A DNA stretch of 64,000 bases from Micromonospora sp. WMMD812. GTDB lineage: Bacteria; Actinomycetota; Actinomycetes; Mycobacteriales; Micromonosporaceae. The stretch spans positions 1,612,001-1,676,000 of the forward strand of contig NZ_CP114904.1 of the NCBI RefSeq assembly GCF_027497215.1, read 5' to 3'. The notes beneath the pieces are model-generated. The model searched no databases and was not told the DNA's origin. It saw only the letters and a program-made list of their open reading frames with translations. A program made the position numbers and the translations under genes. Shown here piece after piece: positions 50,485 to 59,121 of this stretch; position 1 is the first letter of the stretch; every line of letters starts with the position of its first letter.

Positions 50485-53021
50485 CAGTGGACCTCCGTCA
50501 GCATCTGGGCGGGCAGGTTCCAGCCGTCGACGTGGACCCGCCGGCGCTCGGGCGGCACACCGTCCCATCGGCCGTGCAGCACACGATCCTCGCCGGGCAG
50601 CAGGTCGATGGCGTTGTCGTCCCAGCGCAGCCAGCCCGGGTCGCCGGCCGGGCGGGCGTCGAGCAGCCGCAGGAACGGGACGGCCGGCCCCGCCTCGTGG
50701 CGCAGGCGCAGCGTCCAGGTCGGGCCGGCGGTGTGCAGCCGGGTGGTGATGCGGGCCGGTGGCAGGGTCACCAGTTCGTCGAAGTCGGCACCGGCGGTGA
50801 GCAGGTAGCGGTTGGTCTGCGCCGCGGCGTCGGCGTGCACCGACAGATCCAGGAGGAAGGGTCCCCCACCCAGCTCGGTGACCGCGCACCGGATCTCACC
50901 GAACCGGTGCGGTCGCCCCTGGGCGAGCGGAGCCGACCAGCGCGCCACCGCGATCTCGCGGCCGTCGAGGCACAACACCCGGGCGGTGACGGTCACCGGG
51001 CCGGACGCGGTGTCCCACCATGCCCACACCGTGGCGGTGAACTGGTCGCCGCTGACCCGGGGCGCGGGCAGGGCCGCGCAGACGTGCAGCGGCCGGTACG
51101 CGCGCCGTACGTAATGGTAGGCGGCCTTCGGCTCGCCGAAGTAGTCGACGGCGGCGGTGCACCACCCGTTCGGGAAGGACTCGTTGAGCTGCCAGGGCAG
51201 TACCCCACAGCTCGCCGGCCGCCGCCGGTTGGCCTCGACCGCGTACCGCAGCCCGTCCGCCTGCAGGAACTGGCTGGCCCGGGAGAGCGCCGCGAGGTCG
51301 CCGAGTCCCCCGCCGAACGCCTGCTGCACCAGCGGTTCGTTGTTCCACCACCGGCCGAGGTGGTCCCAGGTCGGGTTGCCGGCCGTCGGTAGCTTCCGGT
51401 CCGGCTCGGGCACTACCGACTCGATCGCGCGGACGTTGCTCATGCCCTCGACACCGAACTCGCTGAGCAGCAGGCCGCGACCCTCGTCGTAGAGCCGGTA
51501 GTGGTCGGACAGGCCCTGGTGCTCCCACGGTCCGTGCACGTCGTGGTGGTCCGGGCCGCTCCGCACGCTGTCCAGCGTGTTGCCGAACACCGGACCGGAC
51601 GGAGAGGTCGGCAGCCACTGCCGATCCGGGTCGAGCCGCGCCACCACGTCGTGCAAGGCCGCCAGCACGGGGGAATTCTCGTCGGTCAGCGGTACGCCGT
51701 CGGCCCGCTGCAACTCGTTCCCGCCGCACCAGATGGCCAGGCTGGGATGGTTGCGCCGGGCGGGCACGATCCGCTCAGCCTCGGCGACCATCCGGGCGAC
51801 GAATGCCTTGTCGTCGCTGGGCACGCTTTGCATCCCGGAGCTGGACTGGGCGAACTCCTGCCAGACCAGGATGCCGTAGGCGTCGCACAGGTCGTAGAAG
51901 GTCTCGCTCTCGATGAGGCCGCCGCCCCACACCCGCAGCATCGTCACCCCGGCGTCCCGGGCCAGCCCGAGCAGGTGGCGCAGCCGGGCTTCGTCGACCG
52001 CGCCGTAGAGGGCGTCGACCGGTACCCAGTTCCAGCCCTTGATGTCGGTCGGGTGGTCGTTCACCACGAGCCGGTAGGGCAGCGAGGTCGGCGGGGCGTC
52101 GGCGTCGCGGCGCAAGTGGACGTCCCGGAAGCCCACCCGGGTTTCGTGCGCGTCGCTGCGCCGCGCGTCGCGGTCGTGCAGCACGGTGTGCAGCGTGTAC
52201 CGGTGCGGCTCGCCCCACCCGTTGACCTCCCACCGCCGAGGCGACTCGACGTCGAGGGTGAGCTCGGTGGTCGCCCGTTCCATCGGTACGGTCGCCGCGG
52301 CGACGGGGACGCCGTCCGGGTCGCTCAGCGTGCACTCCGCGGTCGCTGCGGTGACGTCGCCGTCGACCTGCAGCGTGATCGTCACCCGCCCGACCGTGTC
52401 CGTCACGGTGGTTCGCGCCCACACGTCGGCCAGCCGCATCGGCCCGGTGGTCCGCAACCGGGCCGGCGCCCAGAGGCCCTGGTGTACCAGCCGGGGGCAG
52501 AAGTCCCAGCCGTATCCCATCCGACCCTTGTGGACGCGGACCGCGGCCGTGTAGCCGACCTGCGGTTCGCTGTCGGGGGCGGGGTCGATGACCACGGCCA
52601 GGCTGTGCTCGCCCGGCCCGAGTCGCCCGGTCACCTCGACCACCAGCGGGACGAAGGTGCCCTCGTGCGTCGCGATCCGTTCGCCGTCCAGGTAAACGGA
52701 TCCCGCGTAGTCGATGCCGTCGAACTCCAGGAAGACGCGCTCGCCGCCGGCGAGCCCGGGCATGTTCAGCCTGGTGCGGTACACCCAGGTCCGCTGCGGC
52801 ACCCATTCCGACAGCAGGCTCTGCGTGCCGACGTACGGGTCGGGTACCAGGCCAGCGGCCAGCAGGTCCGCCAGCACGCTGCCGGGCACCCGGGCGGGCA
52901 CCCATCGTTGCGCGTCGTCGCGGCTGTCGCGGGCGTGCAGTTGGGCCCGGTGCAGCTGCCAGTCGTCGCCGAGGAATCCCCGCAGCTGCCAGCCCGCATC
53001 GAGGCTGGACACCCGGATCAT
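50484..53021 (-). CDS. GH2 beta-mannosidase
   Basis: An 845-residue GH2 enzyme of the beta-mannosidase subgroup. A jelly-roll sugar-binding domain (1-190: RVFLEFDGIDYAGSVYLDGE) precedes Ig-like and TIM-barrel domains. The acid/base Glu436 lies in LAIWCGGNELQ and the nucleophile Glu521 in LLSEFGVEG. GYGWDFCPRL and GWNWVPVDALYG are typical of beta-mannosidases compared with beta-galactosidases. No signal peptide. It overlaps GH38 (53018-53021) and the next gene by 3 bp. Intracellular release of beta-mannose from an imported oligosaccharide is the likely role. Confidence 0.92.
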   Translation of the reverse strand: MIRVSSLDAGWQLRGFLGDDWQLHRAQLHARDSRDDAQRWVPARVPGSVLADLLAAGLVPDPYVGTQSLLSEWVPQRTWVYRTRLNMPGLAGGERVFLEFDGIDYAGSVYLDGERIATHEGTFVPLVVEVTGRLGPGEHSLAVVIDPAPDSEPQVGYTAAVRVHKGRMGYGWDFCPRLVHQGLWAPARLRTTGPMRLADVWARTTVTDTVGRVTITLQVDGDVTAATAECTLSDPDGVPVAAATVPMERATTELTLDVESPRRWEVNGWGEPHRYTLHTVLHDRDARRSDAHETRVGFRDVHLRRDADAPPTSLPYRLVVNDHPTDIKGWNWVPVDALYGAVDEARLRHLLGLARDAGVTMLRVWGGGLIESETFYDLCDAYGILVWQEFAQSSSGMQSVPSDDKAFVARMVAEAERIVPARRNHPSLAIWCGGNELQRADGVPLTDENSPVLAALHDVVARLDPDRQWLPTSPSGPVFGNTLDSVRSGPDHHDVHGPWEHQGLSDHYRLYDEGRGLLLSEFGVEGMSNVRAIESVVPEPDRKLPTAGNPTWDHLGRWWNNEPLVQQAFGGGLGDLAALSRASQFLQADGLRYAVEANRRRPASCGVLPWQLNESFPNGWCTAAVDYFGEPKAAYHYVRRAYRPLHVCAALPAPRVSGDQFTATVWAWWDTASGPVTVTARVLCLDGREIAVARWSAPLAQGRPHRFGEIRCAVTELGGGPFLLDLSVHADAAAQTNRYLLTAGADFDELVTLPPARITTRLHTAGPTWTLRLRHEAGPAVPFLRLLDARPAGDPGWLRWDDNAIDLLPGEDRVLHGRWDGVPPERRRVHVDGWNLPAQMLTEVH

Positions 53022-55621
53022 GCCGGCTCGTCCGCTCGCGCCGGCTCGTCGGTGCCCGTACGCTCGTCGGTTTGCGCCGGCGCGTCGGCGCGCCCGGTCG
53101 CTGCGCTCGTCGACACGGGGCGCTCCAGCAGGTCGGCCTCGACGACCGCCCGGCTGGGGTCACCCGGAACCAGGATGGTCTTGATCTCGTGGGGGCCGAA
53201 TGCGGTGGTGACGGTACGGCCGAGGAACGCCAGGTCGATGGTGGCGTTGGCCGCCGCGCCGGCCGTCTCGTAGCCCCGTACGACATAGTCGTCCGCGCCG
53301 TCCTCGGCCCGTTTGACCACCGTGATCACGACGTTGTCGGCGTCGGAGACGGCGGCGAAGGAGTGCTGCTGCGGCAGCGGCCCGGCGTGGTACGACTCCA
53401 GCAGCGCGAGCGGTCGCTGGTCGAGCTCGGCCGCGGCGCGGACCGTGCCGGCGGCCCGCCAGTCGCCGGCGTGCGGCAGCAGCCGGTAGGTGAACCGCTG
53501 CACGCCCTGGTCCATGACCTCGTAGTCGCCGTCCGCGGGCAGCGGCTTCGGGGTGTGCCAGGCGTACGCGGGACTACGCAGCGCGGTAAGCCCGATCTCG
53601 CCGCCGTTCACGTCGACGCCGTACTTGGCGTCGTTGAGAACCGACAGGCCGGCCGGGCGGCCGGACAGCTCGCCTGACACGTCCACCCACGAGTGGCTGA
53701 CCGTCTCGTGCCCGTCGGCGGTGCGCTCCAGGTGGCCGTACGGGATCGCGTGCGTCGCGGTGACACCGGTCAGGGCGGTCGGGAAGCGCAGCTTGAGCAT
53801 CCGGAGCCGCTCGTGCCAGTCGATCGTCACCCGGACCTCGATGTGCCGCGCCCCGGCGGCCAGCACGAACTCTTCCGTCAGGGTCGACGCGCCGTACTCG
53901 CTGTGCACCCGCAGCACCTGTCGGACCGGGCCGGACTCGACCCACCGTACCGATACCGGCGTGAAGGCGCCGATCACATCGCGATAGGAGACCACGCCGT
54001 GCCCCCAGGTGTCGGTCTGGTCGTCCAGCACGACCGCATGTCCGGAGCGTGCCGCGTCGTCGTTGATCAGCTCCGCGCCGGTGGCCTTGCACACCAGGCT
54101 GGACAGCCAGCCGGTCTCCGGGTCGACCGTGACGCGCAGGTGCTCGTTCTCCAGCAGCGGCTCGGCGTCGATCGGCGCGTCGGCGGGCATGCCGTGGTCG
54201 GGGTACAACCGGTAGAGGCGGTAGCCGAGCGGAGGCAGATCCACCGGTACGACCAGGCGCCGCCGCCCGCCGGTCAGCGTCACCGACGGGGCGACCTGCA
54301 CGGCGGTGCGCGTCTGCGCGTCGTCGACGGCCACGATCGCACCGTTGCCGAGCACGCTGCCGAACTCGACCTCGACGGTGTCCCGCACCGGCCACGGGTG
54401 CGGATTGAACACCGCCAGCGGGGCCATCCGTTCTTCGTCGGGGATGTCGATCTGCCGGCTGATCCGCTGGATCGCCTGGTTCTGCAGGCGGGCCGCGATC
54501 GAGCGGGCCTCGCCGAGCTGGTCGCGCGCGTCGTCGTACGCGCTGGGCAGCGCGGTGCCGGCCGCGGTGTCGTGGAAGTGGTTGAGCAGCACCTGCCGCC
54601 AAGCGTGCTCCAGCTGGTCGGTCACCCGGGGCATATCGGCCACTCCCCCCGCGACCGCCGTCCACTTCTCGGCGGCCTGCAGCGCGTGCTCGGTGTGCCG
54701 AATCAACTTCTTGATGGCGGAGTGCGCCGAGTAGCAGCCCACCCCGTGCGGCTGGATCTCCCCGGCGTACTCGGGCAGGTCCCCGCTGGCGGCCGCCGCG
54801 TCGAAGAACGCCCGCACCGTGGAGAAGAGCATCCGCGGGTACTGGTCGCTGCGCTCCAGCTCCAGGATGCTGTCGATGTTCGCCCGCGTCGGTCCGCCGC
54901 CGTGGTTGCCGACCCCGTAGAAGCACATCAGCGGCTCGGTGGTGTGCGGCAGCTGGGCCAGCGCCTTGCCGACGTGCACGCCGAGGTGACCTGCCGGGCT
55001 GCAGTATTCGTGCGGGATCCGGTAGGCCAGCACCCGGGAGCCGTCGGCCGCCTGCCACCAGAACGTCGGTCCGGGCAGCTGCGCCTCGTGCGGCTGCGGA
55101 CGCATGAAGACGTAGCTGTCCATGCCGGACTTCGCCAGCAGCTGCGGGATGGTGGCATTCTGCCCGAAGGGGTCGACGTTGCAGCCGACCGAGGCCATCA
55201 CGCCGAACCGGTCGGCGAGGAAGCGTTGTGAGTAGAGCGCGTGCCGGACGAAGCCCTCTCCCCCGGGAATGTTGCAGTCCGGCTCGACCCACCAGCCGCC
55301 GACGATCTCGAACCGGCCGGCGCGTACCTGCTCCCGCAGCGCCGCGAACAGCTCGGGATCGTGCTCCTCGATCCAGGCGAGATAGCCGACGGAGTCGCAG
55401 GTGAAGACGAAGTCCGGGTACTCGTCGATGCGTTGCAGTGCGGCGCGGAAGGTGGCCCTTGCCTCCTGGTAGCCCTCCTGCCACGGCCACAGCCACACCG
55501 CGTCGATGTGGGCGTTGCCGATCATGTGCAGGGCACCGCGGGTGGCGCGACCGGCGGGTGGTGCCGGTTGCCGGGGGATCATCGGCCGGTGGGTGTCGTG
55601 CTGCGGGTTCGCGCTGTGCAT
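53018..55621 (-). CDS. GH38 alpha-mannosidase
   Basis: An 867-residue GH38 enzyme. Zinc ligands His38 and Asp40 are in MIGNAHIDAVWLWPWQEG, the nucleophile Asp150 in GCNVDPFGQNATIPQLL, and a further ligand His in LLNHFHDTAAGT. The C-terminal half is the usual beta-rich lyase-like domain (FNPHPWPVRDTVEVEF, YGHLERTADG), ending in an Ala/Glu/Thr-rich low-complexity tail. The start is uncertain: ATG 55621 has no good ribosome binding site, and MIGNAHID (32 residues in) is also possible. It would hydrolyse alpha-mannosides of imported glycan in the cytoplasm; it lies in the ABC/ROK operon. Confidence 0.93.
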   Translation of the reverse strand: MHSANPQHDTHRPMIPRQPAPPAGRATRGALHMIGNAHIDAVWLWPWQEGYQEARATFRAALQRIDEYPDFVFTCDSVGYLAWIEEHDPELFAALREQVRAGRFEIVGGWWVEPDCNIPGGEGFVRHALYSQRFLADRFGVMASVGCNVDPFGQNATIPQLLAKSGMDSYVFMRPQPHEAQLPGPTFWWQAADGSRVLAYRIPHEYCSPAGHLGVHVGKALAQLPHTTEPLMCFYGVGNHGGGPTRANIDSILELERSDQYPRMLFSTVRAFFDAAAASGDLPEYAGEIQPHGVGCYSAHSAIKKLIRHTEHALQAAEKWTAVAGGVADMPRVTDQLEHAWRQVLLNHFHDTAAGTALPSAYDDARDQLGEARSIAARLQNQAIQRISRQIDIPDEERMAPLAVFNPHPWPVRDTVEVEFGSVLGNGAIVAVDDAQTRTAVQVAPSVTLTGGRRRLVVPVDLPPLGYRLYRLYPDHGMPADAPIDAEPLLENEHLRVTVDPETGWLSSLVCKATGAELINDDAARSGHAVVLDDQTDTWGHGVVSYRDVIGAFTPVSVRWVESGPVRQVLRVHSEYGASTLTEEFVLAAGARHIEVRVTIDWHERLRMLKLRFPTALTGVTATHAIPYGHLERTADGHETVSHSWVDVSGELSGRPAGLSVLNDAKYGVDVNGGEIGLTALRSPAYAWHTPKPLPADGDYEVMDQGVQRFTYRLLPHAGDWRAAGTVRAAAELDQRPLALLESYHAGPLPQQHSFAAVSDADNVVITVVKRAEDGADDYVVRGYETAGAAANATIDLAFLGRTVTTAFGPHEIKTILVPGDPSRAVVEADLLERPVSTSAATGRADAPAQTDERTGTDEPARADEPA

Positions 55622-55661
55622 GGGAGAGGTTGATGCCTTTCGGTGTGCGGCGCCGGTCTGG

Positions 55662-56255
55662 TCAGTCGGTCGCGGCGGCCCAGCGGTCGATGTGCTCGCT
55701 GAGCAGGTGCAGGAGCAGGACGTGCGCCTCCTGCACCCGGGCGGTGCGGTCCGAGGCCACCGCGAGCACACGATCGGCGTAGCGGGCCGCCGGTCCACCG
55801 CCCGTGTCGGGCGCGCCGGTGAACAGGACGGTCAATGCCCCGGCGTTCTGGCCGGCGCGCAGTCCGGCGACGACGTTTGGCGACCGGCCGCTGCTGGTGA
55901 AGGCCACCACCACGTCGCCGGGGCGGGCCAGTGCGCTGACCTGCCGGGCGAATACGTCGTCGAAGGAGTAGTCGTTGCCGATGCAGGTGGTGACCGTCGG
56001 GTCGGTGGACACCGCGACCGCCGGCAGCGGCCGCCGCTCGCGGCAGTACCGGCCGATGAGTTCGCCGACCAGATGTTGGGCGTCGGCGGCCGAGCCGCCG
56101 TTGCCGAAGGCGTAGAGGGTGCCCCCGCGGTCCAGGCGGCCATTGACCTCCTCTCCGAGGGATTCGACGTCGGGGACGAGCTTGCGGACCGACTCGATCA
56201 CGGTCAGGTGTTCGTCCAGGAGCTGGACGAGCGGGGCGTGGTCATCGGGGATCAT
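55662..56255 (-). CDS. SIS-domain phosphosugar isomerase (GmhA-like)
   Basis: A 197-residue SIS protein. The phosphosugar-binding loop is LYAFGNGGSAADAQHLVGELIGRY, nearly identical in pattern to GmhA sedoheptulose-7-phosphate isomerase, followed by VVVAFTSSGRSPNVVAGL. GmhA members isomerise heptose phosphates; with a ROK kinase and mannosidases next to it, the role here may be isomerisation of a hexose or amino-sugar phosphate, not LPS heptose. Its start overlaps the ROK stop by 4 bp (56252-56255). Confidence 0.88.
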   Translation of the reverse strand: MIPDDHAPLVQLLDEHLTVIESVRKLVPDVESLGEEVNGRLDRGGTLYAFGNGGSAADAQHLVGELIGRYCRERRPLPAVAVSTDPTVTTCIGNDYSFDDVFARQVSALARPGDVVVAFTSSGRSPNVVAGLRAGQNAGALTVLFTGAPDTGGGPAARYADRVLAVASDRTARVQEAHVLLLHLLSEHIDRWAAATD

Positions 56256-57223
56256 GCGGCTGCTCCGTGGTCGAGGTAGAGAAGGGCCGATGCCGCCGCG
56301 CCGACGACGCCGACGGTGTCGCCGTGCGACGACAGCTCCACCCGGGCCGCCGCCCCGGCTGGTCGCATGGCCTGGGTGAGCGCGGCGCGGCGTACCGGTA
56401 GCAGGAGGGCGTCGCCGGCGCGGGTGACTCCGCCGCCGAGGACGACGAGTTGCGGTTCCACCACATTGATCATGACCGCGATCGCGCGGCCCAGCGCGGC
56501 GGTGGTCTCGTCCCAGATCCGGCGGGCCAGCGGGTCGCCCCGCCGGGCGTGCGACGACACGGTTTCGGCGGTCACCACGTCGAGGCCCCGCATGGACGAC
56601 GCGGCATCGGTGCTCAACGCCTCGCTCGCCCGGCGCGCGATCGAACTGCCCGAGGCGTACGCCTCGATGCAGCCTCGCTGCCCGCAGCCGCAGACGCGGC
56701 CGTTCCAGTCGATGATCACGTGGCCGAACTCGCCGCCGTTGCCGGCCGCACCGCGGTAGACCTGCCCGTCGAGGATCAGGCCGCCGCCCACGCCGGTGGA
56801 CACCGTCAGGTAGAGCATGTGGGCCACGTCGCGCCAGGGCCCGAAGCGGTACTCCCCCAGCACGGCGGCCGTGCCGTCGTTCTCCAGGAACGCGGGACGG
56901 GCGTACGCGGCGGAGACCAGGTCGACGATGGGTACGTCGTCCCAGTAGGGCAGCCCGGGCGGGCCCTGCACTCGCCCGGTCACCGGATCGAGCGGGCCGC
57001 CGCAGCCGATACCGATCGCGGCCATGTCGGCCTGATCGTGCCCGGCGGCGGCCAGCGCATCGTGCCCGAGGTCCAGCAGTCGCTTGATGACTTTGTCCGG
57101 CCCCTCCTCGACTCTCGTGGGTGTGCGGACGAATGAGCGGACCTCGCCGGTGTGGCTCACGACCCCGGCGGCGAGCTTGGTGCCACCGATGTCGAGGGCG
57201 AGGACGTGTTCGCGGAAGGGCAC
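56252..57223 (-). CDS. ROK-family sugar kinase
   Basis: A 323-residue ROK kinase. The ATP site is VLALDIGGTKLAAGVV. The catalytic Asp is in FLENDGTAAVLGE. The ROK zinc site is EFGHVIIDWNGRVCGCGQRGCIEAYASG, of which the first His and three Cys are all present. Such enzymes phosphorylate glucose, mannose, allose or N-acetylated amino sugars; no helix-turn-helix is attached, so it is an enzyme, not a repressor. It follows the second permease gene by 7 bp and overlaps the SIS gene. It would phosphorylate the sugar released by the mannosidases. Confidence 0.93.
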   Translation of the reverse strand: MPFREHVLALDIGGTKLAAGVVSHTGEVRSFVRTPTRVEEGPDKVIKRLLDLGHDALAAAGHDQADMAAIGIGCGGPLDPVTGRVQGPPGLPYWDDVPIVDLVSAAYARPAFLENDGTAAVLGEYRFGPWRDVAHMLYLTVSTGVGGGLILDGQVYRGAAGNGGEFGHVIIDWNGRVCGCGQRGCIEAYASGSSIARRASEALSTDAASSMRGLDVVTAETVSSHARRGDPLARRIWDETTAALGRAIAVMINVVEPQLVVLGGGVTRAGDALLLPVRRAALTQAMRPAGAAARVELSSHGDTVGVVGAAASALLYLDHGAAA

Positions 57224-57230
57224 GCTGACC

Positions 57231-58157
57231 TCAGCCCTTCCGGCCCTGGGTGGCGATGCCCTCGATGATGTGTTTTTGGGCGACGGCGAAGATAATGATC
57301 ATGGGCAGGGTGGCGATCAGGCTCGCCGCCATGACGATCTCCCAGTGTTGTTCGCCGCCGTTGCCGAAGGTGTCGATGACGGCCTTGAGGCCGCGGGGCA
57401 CGGTGAACAGCGAGGTCTCCTGCAGATAGATCAGTGGCCGGATCAGGTCGTTCCAGCTCGCCTGAATCTCGAACACGAAGACGATCGCCAGCGCCGGCCG
57501 GGCGAGCGGCAGGGCGATGCGCCAGAACAGCCCGAAGAAGCTGGATCCGTCGACCCGAGCCGCCTCGAACAGTTCACGGGGAAGGCCGAGGAAGAACTGT
57601 CGCAGCAGGAAGATGTAGAACGCCGAGCCGAAGATGTTCTGCGCCCACAGCGGCACCTGGGTTCCGGTCAGGCCGAGCTTGTTCCAGATCAGGTAGACCG
57701 GGATCATCGTGACCGCCTGCGGCAGCATCATCGTCGCGAGCACCAGCCCGAACAGCACGTTGCGCCCCGGGAATCGGAAGTACGCGAAGCCGAACGCCAC
57801 CAGTGCGCTGCTGATGGTGACGGTGGTGGCCGCGGCGATCCCCACCACCGCGCTGTTGCCGACCCAGGTGAGCACGGGCGCGTAGTCCCAGACGTCAGCG
57901 AAGTTCTCCAGGCGCAGCGTGTGTGGGATCAGGGCGTTGTCGAACACCTCGGTACGCGGTTTGAGCGAGGCGCTGATCAACCAGACGAAGGGGTAGGTGA
58001 ACACCACACTGGCGAGGGCGAGCACGATCAGATAGGGGGCACGTTTCCACCAGCGCTGGCCCCGCCCGCCGGAATCCGGCTGGCTGCCTTCGGTCGGTTC
58101 GTGACCCGGGCCGGGCGTGGTGGGGAGGGCCGCCAGGCCCGGAGGCGATGTACTCAT
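57231..58157 (-). CDS. Sugar ABC transporter permease 2 (MalG type)
   Basis: A 308-residue inner-membrane permease with six helices (APYLIVLALASVVFTYPFVW first). The EAA loop that contacts the ATPase is ELFEAARVDGSSFFGLFWRIALPLARP in pieces. A Pro/Gly-rich cytosolic N-terminus of about 40 residues precedes helix 1. It forms a pair with the permease at 58159. No ATPase gene is in the operon, so it must use a shared MsiK-like ATPase, as is usual in actinomycete CUT1 importers. Confidence 0.94.
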   Translation of the reverse strand: MSTSPPGLAALPTTPGPGHEPTEGSQPDSGGRGQRWWKRAPYLIVLALASVVFTYPFVWLISASLKPRTEVFDNALIPHTLRLENFADVWDYAPVLTWVGNSAVVGIAAATTVTISSALVAFGFAYFRFPGRNVLFGLVLATMMLPQAVTMIPVYLIWNKLGLTGTQVPLWAQNIFGSAFYIFLLRQFFLGLPRELFEAARVDGSSFFGLFWRIALPLARPALAIVFVFEIQASWNDLIRPLIYLQETSLFTVPRGLKAVIDTFGNGGEQHWEIVMAASLIATLPMIIIFAVAQKHIIEGIATQGRKG

Positions 58158-58158
58158 C

Positions 58159-59121
58159 TCAGTCCTTCTCGCCTTCGTAGTAGACGAACCGGCGCGAGAC
58201 CCGTACCTGCACGGCGGTGATGATCATGATGATCAGGAACAGCAGCCAGGCCAGCGCCGACGCGTATCCCATGTGCAGGAATCGGAATGCCTGCTGGAAC
58301 AGGTAGATCACGTAGAACAGCGCGGACTCGTTGGAGTAGGTGCTGTTCTGCTGGGCGCCGAAGAACATGGTGTACGCCTGGTCGAACATCTGCAGTGCCG
58401 AGATCGTCTGCACGATCAGGGTGAAGAAGAGTGCACCGCTGATCATCGGCACCGTCACCTTGCGGAACTTCGTCCACGCGTTCGCACCGTCCATCTCGGC
58501 GGCCTCGTAGAGATCCTTCGGCACCTGGCGCAGCGCCGCGAGGTAGATGACCACGGTCCCGCCGAGGCTCCACAGCATGGTGATGACCAGCCCGGGCTTC
58601 ACCCAGTTGGTGTCGGTCGTCCAATTGGGTCCGGTGATCCCCATCAGGCGCAGGGTGCGGTTGAGCAGCCCCTCCTGACCGTTGAGCAGCAGCAGGAACA
58701 GCGCGCCCACGGCGACGGTCGGTGTCATGACGGGTAGGTAGAAGACCGTCCGGAAGAAGCCCGACGCCCGCCCGACCCGGTTGAGCACCATGGCGAGGAT
58801 CAGCGCCACCACCATCGAGGCCGGCACATACATGACCGAGTAGATGAGCGTGTTGCCGAGGGCCTTGGCGACCTTGGGGTCCGCCACGAGTTCTCGGTAG
58901 TTCGCCAACCCCACGCCCTCGGGCGAGTCGATCGCGTTGTAGTCGGTGAAGGACAGCACAAGGCTGGCGATCATCGGGCCGAGGGTGAAAACCAGGAACC
59001 CGACGATCCACAGCGAGATGAAGCCGTAGGCGGCGCGGATCTCCCGCCAGTTCCTGGTTCGTCGTGCGCCACCCGGAAGCAGCTTCCGGGTGGCCACGTT
59101 CGCGGTTGTCACAGCCATCAC
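58159..59121 (-). CDS. Sugar ABC transporter permease 1 (MalF type)
   Basis: A 320-residue permease with six helices (AAYGFISLWIVGFLVFTLGPMIASLVL in pieces near the start). The EAA motif is KDLYEAAEMDGANAWTKFRKVTVPM. The start is either GTG 59121 (overlapping the binding-protein stop by 4 bp) or ATG 59118 (TGATG). The next permease begins 1 bp after its stop. Confidence 0.94.
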   Translation of the reverse strand: MMAVTTANVATRKLLPGGARRTRNWREIRAAYGFISLWIVGFLVFTLGPMIASLVLSFTDYNAIDSPEGVGLANYRELVADPKVAKALGNTLIYSVMYVPASMVVALILAMVLNRVGRASGFFRTVFYLPVMTPTVAVGALFLLLLNGQEGLLNRTLRLMGITGPNWTTDTNWVKPGLVITMLWSLGGTVVIYLAALRQVPKDLYEAAEMDGANAWTKFRKVTVPMISGALFFTLIVQTISALQMFDQAYTMFFGAQQNSTYSNESALFYVIYLFQQAFRFLHMGYASALAWLLFLIIMIITAVQVRVSRRFVYYEGEKD

